A stretch of DNA of 5,116 nucleotides, taken from positions 1 through 5,116 of the forward strand of contig VFKY01000117.1 of NCBI GenBank assembly GCA_009885275.1, written 5' to 3'. The translations under genes and the position numbers were made by a program. The DNA is from Verrucomicrobiota bacterium. GTDB lineage: Bacteria > Verrucomicrobiota > Verrucomicrobiia > Verrucomicrobiales > Verrucomicrobiaceae. Position 1 is the first letter of the stretch, and each line of letters opens with the position of its first letter. Below the pieces are notes generated by a model. The model saw only the letters and a program-made list of their open reading frames with translations. It was not told the DNA's origin and did not search any database. This document shows positions 1 to 5,116 of this stretch, piece by piece.

Positions 1-616
1 CGAGAAGAACTTCATGAGGTGCGGTCGCATCTTTCTTACCCAATGTGCGCTGAATTTTACGCAGTTCTTCCATGAGGTTATGGCGAGTATGCAAGCGGCC
101 TGCCGTATCGCAGATGAGAAAATCCGCCTTACGCGTAATGGCGGAAGTATACGCATCGAAGCAGACCGCCGAAGGATCCGCATTCGGCGCCCCCTTAATC
201 AAAGGCACATCGATACGTTTCGCCCAAACTTCCAGCTGCTCCACAGCCGCAGCCCGAAAAGTGTCTGCCGCCGCCAAGACCACACTGTGCCCTTGTTTTT
301 TGAGTAGGTTGGCCAGCTTGGCAGTCGATGTCGTTTTGCCCGTTCCGTTCACGCCAACGACAAGAATGACTTTAGGCTTATCAGGAAAGGGTTCCAAGGC
401 AATGGTCTTTGCGGGCAATATAGCGCGAATGTGTTTCTTTGTTACTTCAACGATGTCCTGATCGTGAAGTGTACGCGACTGCTCCTTTAATTCCTCCACA
501 ATTTTCAAGGACACTCTCACGCCAAGATCACCGGCGATAAGTTGGGCTTCGAGATCATCCCAATCAATGTCCGCCTTGGTAAAGCGTTGAATTAGTTTTT
601 TGAAGAATCCAGCCAC
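1..616 (-). CDS. ftsY: Signal recognition particle receptor FtsY, 5' part only (runs off the left edge)
   Basis: FtsY is the membrane-associated SRP receptor GTPase. It pairs with Ffh to deliver ribosome-nascent chain complexes to SecYEG. Translating the minus strand from GTG at 616 gives 205 residues before the window ends. The N domain (about 1-75) opens with MAGFFKKLIQRF, an amphipathic, probably membrane-binding helix. The G domain follows, with P-loop GVNGTGKTT (88-96), ADTFRAAA (117-124) and DTAGRLHT (170-177), then LMEELRKI, all typical of FtsY rather than Ffh. The acidic A domain seen in E. coli FtsY is absent, as in many short FtsYs. An in-frame TAA lies two codons upstream, so GTG is the earliest possible start and it fits the family N-terminus. 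There is no clear ribosome binding site. The 3-bp gap to nusB suggests translation by reinitiation. The remaining C-terminal part of the G domain lies outside the window. Confidence 0.96.
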   Translation of the reverse strand, partial: MAGFFKKLIQRFTKADIDWDDLEAQLIAGDLGVRVSLKIVEELKEQSRTLHDQDIVEVTKKHIRAILPAKTIALEPFPDKPKVILVVGVNGTGKTTSTAKLANLLKKQGHSVVLAAADTFRAAAVEQLEVWAKRIDVPLIKGAPNADPSAVCFDAYTSAITRKADFLICDTAGRLHTRHNLMEELRKIQRTLGKKDATAPHEVLL

Positions 617-619
617 AAC

Positions 620-1039
620 TTAAGAAGGCGCGTTTGTTTTAAGACTCTTGGCGATCTTGTCGAGCACACCATTCACAAATGAACGGGTCTGCGTATCACC
701 AAACAGCTTGGCAATTTCAAGCGCCTCATTGATCACGACCGGCACGGGCACCTCCTGTAGATAGAGCATTTCATAAACCGCGAGGCGGATAATATTGCGA
801 TCCACCACCCCGAGTCGGGTAAAGCTGAAGTTCTCCAGCGTGCCTTCGATGTGTTTATCTACTTCAGATTGATGTTCGAAAATTCCAGCAACTAAAGACT
901 CCGCGTGCGCTCGCACGTCCGGGCTTGCGCTGTGCAAAGTCCAAAATGCCTCAATATCCACATCAGCCACTCTGCCATGAACATCATGTGCAAAAAGATA
1001 CTGCATTGCGGCTTGCCTGCCGTCGCGTCGTTTCCCCAT
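620..1039 (-). CDS. nusB: Transcription antitermination factor NusB
   Basis: NusB is a small all-helical RNA-binding protein. With NusE (ribosomal protein S10) it binds boxA RNA and supports antitermination, mainly on rRNA operons. The product has 139 residues, the usual family length. Family signatures are visible: the basic N-terminus MGKRRDGRQAAMQYLF, the central segment FTRLGVVDRNIIRLAVYEM (about 73-91), VVINEALEIAKLFG (about 101-114), and the C-terminal FVNGVLDKIAKSL. The ATG at 1039 begins exactly at the conserved basic helix. It lies 7 bp after the ribH stop, with no obvious Shine-Dalgarno sequence in the preceding bases, so translation is probably coupled to ribH. nusB next to riboflavin genes is a common bacterial arrangement. 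The stop is followed after one codon by the ftsY GTG in the same frame. Confidence 0.97.
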   Translation of the reverse strand: MGKRRDGRQAAMQYLFAHDVHGRVADVDIEAFWTLHSASPDVRAHAESLVAGIFEHQSEVDKHIEGTLENFSFTRLGVVDRNIIRLAVYEMLYLQEVPVPVVINEALEIAKLFGDTQTRSFVNGVLDKIAKSLKTNAPS

Positions 1040-1046
1040 AAATCAG

Positions 1047-1547
1047 TTAATCAGAATGTTGTGGGTAAGGGAATGTGACACGGAGTTTTTCAAAAAGTTG
1101 GATCATGTTCACGGCTACTCGGGCGGCTTCGGTGCCTCGATTCATGCGATCACCTATACAACGCTCCCTTGCCTGCTCTTCACTTTCGAGCAGCAAAACT
1201 TCATGCACTACAGGAACCACATGAGTTACAGCCATTCTTTGCAAAGCATCGGTGACTGAGGCCCCAACGAGATCAGCATGTTCTGTGGCACCACGCAAGA
1301 TGACCCCCAGAGCGATGACTACGTCCGGCTTGTTGTGACGCAATACAAATTCAGCGCAAACAGGGATCTCAAATGCACCTGGCACCCTATAAGTCATCAC
1401 ATGAGCCAGTGGCACCAATTGCTCCAATTCACGCCTAACAGCATCAAGAAGTGCCTGCACATAAGTCTCGTTATAAAGGCTAGCCACGATGGCGATGTTC
1501 ACCCGCGAAGTTGAAACAACAGGGCGTGATGGTGCGGCTAGAGACAT
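1047..1547 (-). CDS. ribH: 6,7-dimethyl-8-ribityllumazine synthase (RibH)
   Basis: RibH condenses 5-amino-6-ribitylaminouracil with 3,4-dihydroxy-2-butanone 4-phosphate to give 6,7-dimethyl-8-ribityllumazine, the penultimate step of riboflavin synthesis. It usually works as a pentamer or icosahedral shell in the cytosol. The product has 166 residues, slightly long because of a 15-residue N-terminal extension. Visible motifs are IAIVASLYNE (18-27), the substrate loop VPGAFEIP (55-62), and RGATEHADLV (85-94), where His90 matches the catalytic histidine (His88 of the B. subtilis enzyme, from memory). The phosphate-binding end reads EEQARERCIGDRMNRGTEAA (123-142), with NRG where many family members have NKG. 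Its substrate is made by the upstream ribBA. The gap to ribBA is about 117 bp, while nusB follows at 7 bp. No clear Shine-Dalgarno precedes the ATG at 1547. Confidence 0.97.
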   Translation of the reverse strand: MSLAAPSRPVVSTSRVNIAIVASLYNETYVQALLDAVRRELEQLVPLAHVMTYRVPGAFEIPVCAEFVLRHNKPDVVIALGVILRGATEHADLVGASVTDALQRMAVTHVVPVVHEVLLLESEEQARERCIGDRMNRGTEAARVAVNMIQLFEKLRVTFPYPQHSD

Positions 1548-1594
1548 AGGGCGAATGACTTAGCGGTGTTTATCCAGCAAATCAAGGGGCGATG

Positions 1595-1642
1595 AGGTTC
1601 AAGGCCAGATAACGGCGGCAGCAAAGTCTTCTCCTTGAACCT
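1595..1642. repeat. Perfect 10-bp inverted repeat with 28-bp loop in the ribBA-ribH gap
   Basis: The arm AGGTTCAAGG at 1595-1604 is the exact reverse complement of CCTTGAACCT at 1633-1642. In the ribBA-ribH transcript it could form a 10-bp stem. No T-run follows on the minus strand, so it does not look like an intrinsic terminator. The right arm is part of the heptamer tract, so the pair may simply be two repeat units in opposite orientation. Confidence 0.5.
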
Positions 1643-1663
1643 GAAATCTTGAAACTTGGACCT
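1633..1663 (-). repeat. Degenerate heptamer repeat tract between ribBA and ribH
   Basis: Read on the minus strand, the tract parses as AGGTCCA, AGTTTCA, AGATTTC, AGGTTCA and AGG, that is four imperfect 7-base units just after the ribBA stop. A 23-base part (1633-1655) matches 2879-2901 at 20 of 23 positions, in the opposite orientation. Similar short TTCAAG-type heptamer tracts occur between genes in other genomes. Its function is unknown. Confidence 0.6.
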
Positions 1664-1664
1664 T

Positions 1665-2870
1665 TCAGAGCTTATGCCCCATCTTGGTACGCTTCGTTTC
1701 AAGATACTTCGCATTATGTTCGTTGGGTTCAAGTTTGATCGGGATCTGCTCGACAATTTGCAGCTTGTGCCCCTCCAATCCAATCACCTTCTTCGGATTG
1801 TTGGTCATCAGACGAATCTTGCGAATGCCAAGATCAAAGAGGATCTGAGCCCCTAGACCATAGTCACGCAAGTCCATGGCGAATCCAAGCTTCTCATTTG
1901 CTTCCACGGTATCCAAACCTTCTTCCTGAAGTTTATACGCATGGATTTTTGCCGCCAAACCAATGCCTCGGCCCTCCTGTCGCATGTAAAGTATTACCCC
2001 CCTGCCTTCCTGCTCGATACGCTCCATGGCCGTATGCAACTGGCCACCACAATCACAGCGACGTGATCCAAAAACATCTCCCGTGAGACATTCGCTATGC
2101 ACACGGACAATTACGGGACTGCCATCGTCGATTTTGCCCTTCACCATGGCAATGTGATTTTCTCCATCCAACTTGCTGCGATAAAGATGGAGGTCAAATT
2201 CACCATAGTCCGTGGGCATTTTAATAACATGCTCGCGCTCGATCAATCTTTCACGTTCTCTACGATGACGAATCAAACTTTCGATCGTACACATCTTTAA
2301 TCCATGCATCTTGGCAAATTCCACCAATTGCGGTAAGCGCGCCATACTGCCGTCATCATTAAGAATCTCACAAATGACACCCGCAGGTTCCAACTCAGCC
2401 ATGGTTGCCAAATCGACTGCCGCCTCTGTATGACCAGCCCGTCGCAGCACGCCACCTTTCTTCGCTACAAGGGGGAAAATATGACCTGGTTGCACCAAAT
2501 CATCAGCTCGACTCGAAGGATCAGCGAGTATTGCTATTGCACGCGCCCGATCTGAAGCACTGATGCCGGTGGTCACGCCCTTAGCGGCGTCAACGCTAAC
2601 GGTGAAGTTGGTAGAAAACGCTTCGCGATTACGCTGCACCATGGCCGTTAAACCAAGGCGCTCCGCACATTCTTCACTTACAGGGGCGCATATAAGACCG
2701 CGTCCATTCTTGGCCATGAAATTAACAATCTCAGGAGTTACTAATTGTGCAGAGCAAACCAAATCTCCTTCATTTTCACGATCTGTGTCATCCGTCACGA
2801 TGACCATTTTTCCTGCTCGTATATCAACAAGCACGTCTTCAATAGAGGAAAAGGGAGATCGGGTAGGCAT
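1665..2870 (-). CDS. ribBA: Bifunctional 3,4-dihydroxy-2-butanone-4-phosphate synthase / GTP cyclohydrolase II (RibBA)
   Basis: The protein has two domains that feed both branches of riboflavin synthesis. The N-terminal RibB domain (about 5-205) converts ribulose 5-phosphate to DHBP plus formate. It shows DDTDRENEGD (27-36), with the acidic metal and substrate ligands, and GHTEAA (146-151). The C-terminal RibA domain (about 215-390) opens GTP. It keeps all three zinc cysteines in ECLTGD and RRCDCG (Cys261, Cys272, Cys274), plus RQEGRGIGLA (297-306), RDYGLGAQIL and RLMTNNPKK. Both activities should therefore be intact, unlike RibBA homologues that have lost RibA residues. I chose ATG at 2870 (401 residues). 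A TTG five codons upstream at 2885 is open but sits inside a repeat tract and adds nothing family-like. ribBA is the first gene of the minus-strand run, and no FMN riboswitch is recognisable ahead of it. Confidence 0.97.
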   Translation of the reverse strand: MPTRSPFSSIEDVLVDIRAGKMVIVTDDTDRENEGDLVCSAQLVTPEIVNFMAKNGRGLICAPVSEECAERLGLTAMVQRNREAFSTNFTVSVDAAKGVTTGISASDRARAIAILADPSSRADDLVQPGHIFPLVAKKGGVLRRAGHTEAAVDLATMAELEPAGVICEILNDDGSMARLPQLVEFAKMHGLKMCTIESLIRHRRERERLIEREHVIKMPTDYGEFDLHLYRSKLDGENHIAMVKGKIDDGSPVIVRVHSECLTGDVFGSRRCDCGGQLHTAMERIEQEGRGVILYMRQEGRGIGLAAKIHAYKLQEEGLDTVEANEKLGFAMDLRDYGLGAQILFDLGIRKIRLMTNNPKKVIGLEGHKLQIVEQIPIKLEPNEHNAKYLETKRTKMGHKL

Positions 2871-3046
2871 GGAACTTTGATTCAAGATTTCAGATTCAAC
2901 GCCTTAGACATCCCACAGAATGATGCTTTATCAACAGGGATGCCCTGATGTTCATGCGTTTATAGCCCGCCTTAATAGCAAAGTGACTCATATTCCAGCA
3001 AAAGACGCGCTCGACTGATGCTGAAATGGCGATACTGAAGAAGTGA
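2871..3046. promoter_or_regulatory. Divergent intergenic region between ribBA and tgt-mnmD, presumed to hold both promoters
   Basis: Both flanking genes are transcribed outward from this 176-bp gap, so promoters for each are expected here. Candidates are weak. On the minus strand, TATAAA (plus positions 2959-2964) is a good -10 match but lacks a -35. TTGCTG (2996-3001) and TATTAA (2972-2977) form a pair spaced by 18. No convincing pair was found for the plus strand. A small hairpin, CAGGG-ATG-CCCTG, lies at 2935-2947. I see no FMN (RFN) or preQ1 riboswitch sequence core. The promoter role is inferred from gene orientation. Confidence 0.4.
2879..2901 (+). repeat. Second heptamer repeat tract, upstream of ribBA, inverted relative to the first
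   Basis: On the plus strand this reads as 7-base units around AGATTTC and AGATTCA. It matches the minus strand of 1633-1655 at 20 of 23 positions. It lies in the presumed ribBA leader and overlaps the alternative TTG start at 2885, which is one reason to prefer the ATG at 2870. Confidence 0.55.
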
Positions 3047-5086
3047 ATGCTACCTTCTCGACTTCAATTTCACCTCGATGCCCAAGCCACTGGTTCTCGT
3101 GCTCGCGCCGCCACCTTCCGCACATTACACAATGAAGTGCGCACCCCCCTCTTCATGCCAGTTGGGACGCATGCGACCGTGAAGGCGCAATTGCCCGAGT
3201 CCTTACTGGAGTCCGGTTCACAAATCTTACTAGCCAATACCTACCACCTTTTACTACGCCCAGGACCGGAAGTGTTTCAACGATTGGGTGGCATTCATCA
3301 ATTCATGAGCTGGGAGAAATCGGTGCTCACAGATTCCGGGGGCTATCAGATATTTTCACTGCCGCACTCGCGTTCAATGACTGAGGAGGGCGCGATGTTT
3401 AAAAGCTATGTCGATGGCCAGAAAATCCTCCTAACTCCAGAACTCAGCATCAACACCCAACGCGCCATTGGCAGCGACATCATGATGGTCTTAGACCAGT
3501 GCATTCCTTCTACCGCAAATGAAGCAGCAGCAAGAGCAGCACTGGAGGTCACTCAACGTTGGGCCGTTCGTAGTCTGGCAGCACGCGGCGATTCACCGCA
3601 GTCCATGTTTGCCATTGTTCAGGGTGCTCTCTTCCCAGCGTTACGAAAAGAAAGTGCCGAAGGCTTGATGCAAATGCCCTTTGATGGATTTGCCGTTGGA
3701 GGGCTTGCGGTAGGCGAAGAAAAAAATGAACGAGAGGACATCTGCGAACTGACTGCAGCTCTCTTGCCGGAAGATCGCCCGCGCTATCTCATGGGTGTGG
3801 GCACTCCCCTAGACATACTGGAAGCGGTGCATCGTGGTGTGGATATGTTTGACTGCATAATCCCCACACAAGTTGCAAAGCATGGCTCTGTCTTCACCTC
3901 ACGCGGCATCATTCAATTTCGGCGGGCCGTCTATAAGCTATCCGATGAAAAACTCGATCCCGCTTGTAGCTGCCCAACTTGTGCAAAGTACTCCCGAGCA
4001 TACTTGCATCATCTCATGAAGACGCAGGAACCCCTCGGGTGGCAATTGCTTGGGCAACATAACATCCATTTTTATCACCAACTGATGCGCGAGATTCGTC
4101 AGAGCATTCTGGAAGATCGCTTCATGGCTTTTTATCATGAAAAGCGTCCGCTCCTCGACATCGAAGACATCGACAATCCTTGCGTTCATCCTATTAAATC
4201 CCCCCCGAATCCAGCGCATGCGCTCAGCCTAGGCGACTATGAAGTGCATACTGCTACGGCAGGTTTTTCAAGTATTCGGCATGTCTCATCGGGAGAAATC
4301 ATGCACTCGCACACCCCGCCAATGGATGAAGCTCGTGCGCTGTATGTGGTGCAATCAAATCTCGCGCAACGCTTGCGCCTTACTGCAAATGAAACGCCTG
4401 AAGATACTGCACCAGTAGTGATCTGGGATGTTGGTCTTGGGGCAGCCGCGAATGCCGTTGCGGCTATCCAATGCTATGAAGAAGAGGCCTCCAAGGGCCC
4501 CCTTAGAAAAATGCATATTATCAGCTTTGAAAATGATCTCGATTCCTTGCGTCTCGCCCTAAGTCATAAAAACCGCTTCCCCTATCTTCGTCACGGTGCA
4601 CCTGACACCATCCTCAAACGCGGTGCTTGGAAATCGCGACAACATCTGGGTCTTACGTGGGAACTTCTCGAAGGAGATTTTCAGCAAACCATGTTTAAAG
4701 CTTCCGCATTACCTGATCTTATTTTCTTCGATCTCTATTCTATAAGAAGTTTGAGTGCTGAATGGACCGTCGCAGCCTTTCGTCGCCTCTTCTCTGTTTG
4801 TGGTAAACATCCTGCGGAATTGATCACCTACTCCACCTCCACAGCCGCAAGAGTAGCTCTACTTGCCGCTGGTTTTTACATCGCCAAAGGTCGAAGCTTC
4901 GGAGTAAAGAAAGAAACCACCATCGCGCTCACTCCCGGATTCACCAAGCCCTGTCGCTACCCTTTGCTGGAGAAAGAATGGTTAGAGAAGTGGCATCGCT
5001 CGCATGCGAAGTTTCCCGAAGACCTGCCAAAAGAAGAGATGCGTGCTTTTGAGTCCCTCATCATGAATCATCCGCAGTGGTTGTGA
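3047..5086 (+). CDS. tgt: Fusion protein: tRNA-guanine(34) transglycosylase (Tgt) + MnmD-like (DUF752) SAM-dependent methyltransferase
   Basis: Residues 1 to about 372 form a complete bacterial Tgt, which exchanges G34 of GUN tRNAs for preQ1. Compared with Zymomonas Tgt as remembered, DSGGYQ carries Asp96 (D102), LDQC Asp150 and Cys152 (D156, C158), IVQG Gln192 (Q203), GGLAVGE Gly219 and Val222 (G230, V233), and FDCIIPT the nucleophile Asp269 (D280). The zinc site is Cys307, Cys309, Cys312 and His338. After a proline-rich linker (about 373-394), residues 395-630 resemble MnmD/MnmC methyltransferase: MHSHTPPMDEARALYV (419-434), SAM loop WDVGLGAAANAV (460-471), acidic ISFEND (492-497), LEGDF (541-545), IFFDLYS (559-565) with Asp562, TYSTS and GFYIAKGRSFGVKKET. 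A 49-residue tail ends the protein. Normal Tgt is about 370-390 residues, so this is clearly a fusion in one unbroken frame. The ATG at 3047 suits the Tgt N-terminus, and purine-rich GAAGAAG precedes it. Tgt assignment is near certain; the methyltransferase substrate is inferred. Confidence 0.95.
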   Translation: MLPSRLQFHLDAQATGSRARAATFRTLHNEVRTPLFMPVGTHATVKAQLPESLLESGSQILLANTYHLLLRPGPEVFQRLGGIHQFMSWEKSVLTDSGGYQIFSLPHSRSMTEEGAMFKSYVDGQKILLTPELSINTQRAIGSDIMMVLDQCIPSTANEAAARAALEVTQRWAVRSLAARGDSPQSMFAIVQGALFPALRKESAEGLMQMPFDGFAVGGLAVGEEKNEREDICELTAALLPEDRPRYLMGVGTPLDILEAVHRGVDMFDCIIPTQVAKHGSVFTSRGIIQFRRAVYKLSDEKLDPACSCPTCAKYSRAYLHHLMKTQEPLGWQLLGQHNIHFYHQLMREIRQSILEDRFMAFYHEKRPLLDIEDIDNPCVHPIKSPPNPAHALSLGDYEVHTATAGFSSIRHVSSGEIMHSHTPPMDEARALYVVQSNLAQRLRLTANETPEDTAPVVIWDVGLGAAANAVAAIQCYEEEASKGPLRKMHIISFENDLDSLRLALSHKNRFPYLRHGAPDTILKRGAWKSRQHLGLTWELLEGDFQQTMFKASALPDLIFFDLYSIRSLSAEWTVAAFRRLFSVCGKHPAELITYSTSTAARVALLAAGFYIAKGRSFGVKKETTIALTPGFTKPCRYPLLEKEWLEKWHRSHAKFPEDLPKEEMRAFESLIMNHPQWL

Positions 5087-5116
5087 TTTGATCCTTGGCA
5101 AACGATCCACATCCCG

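Noticed and set aside
14..461. Two overlapping plus-strand open frames (14-307 and 72-461)
   Set aside because: They are antisense to ftsY, whose minus-strand translation shows all GTPase motifs. Neither product resembles a known protein.
1720..1736. Possible further heptamer copy (GGTTCAAGTTTGA)
   Set aside because: It lies inside conserved ribBA coding sequence (IKLEPNE), so the resemblance is probably chance.
1538..1783. Minus-strand open frame of 81 codons bridging ribBA and ribH
   Set aside because: It overlaps the ribBA 3' end in another frame and runs through the repeat tract; the product is low-complexity and unrecognised.
2871..2885. Upstream TTG start for ribBA at 2885
   Set aside because: The five extra codons are not family-like, the TTG lies within the heptamer repeat, and ATG at 2870 gives a normal RibBA N-terminus.
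2935..2947. Hairpin CAGGG-ATG-CCCTG as a terminator
   Set aside because: The stem is only 5 bp, no T-run follows on either strand, and both flanking genes point away from it.
2563..2948. Plus-strand frames antisense to ribBA (2563-2880 and 2745-2948)
   Set aside because: They are shadows of the well-supported RibB domain, with no family resemblance.
3938..4219. Minus-strand frame of 93 codons inside tgt
   Set aside because: It lies opposite the Tgt zinc site and linker coding sequence and shows no family features.
5087..5116. Possible terminator after the tgt fusion gene
   Set aside because: Only 30 bases remain and they contain no GC-rich stem followed by a T-run.

Overview
The window looks like ordinary chromosomal housekeeping DNA from a free-living bacterium of intermediate GC content. 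No mobile element, CRISPR array, tRNA or rRNA is visible. The gene order ribBA-ribH-nusB-ftsY and the style of the RibH and FtsY proteins suggest the Verrucomicrobiota/PVC group, possibly an Opitutae-like lineage. That placement rests on recalled family resemblance, not a search.

Layout: the left two thirds is a minus-strand run. Read in its own direction it is ribBA (bifunctional DHBP synthase/GTP cyclohydrolase II), a gap of about 117 bp holding degenerate 7-base repeats, ribH (lumazine synthase), nusB (antitermination factor) and the 5' part of ftsY (SRP receptor GTPase), which runs off the left edge. ribH-nusB and nusB-ftsY are separated by only 7 and 3 bp, so these genes are probably cotranscribed. 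RibBA makes both precursors of lumazine and RibH condenses the next intermediates, so the operon holds most of the core riboflavin route, with transcription and secretion genes downstream.

A 176-bp intergenic region separates this operon from a divergent plus-strand gene of 679 codons. That gene is the most notable object here. Residues 1 to about 372 are a complete tRNA-guanine transglycosylase (Tgt), which installs the preQ1 base at G34. Residues about 395 to 630 are a DUF752/MnmD-like SAM methyltransferase, the family that N-methylates the aminomethyl group on wobble U34. Both domains are therefore wobble-base modification enzymes in one polypeptide. Their usual tRNA substrates do not overlap, but both handle bases carrying an aminomethyl group, which suggests a testable idea given in the findings.

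Other points of note: two related heptamer-repeat tracts flank ribBA in opposite orientations, no gene has a clear Shine-Dalgarno sequence, and the nusB stop lies in the same frame as, and two codons before, the ftsY GTG start.
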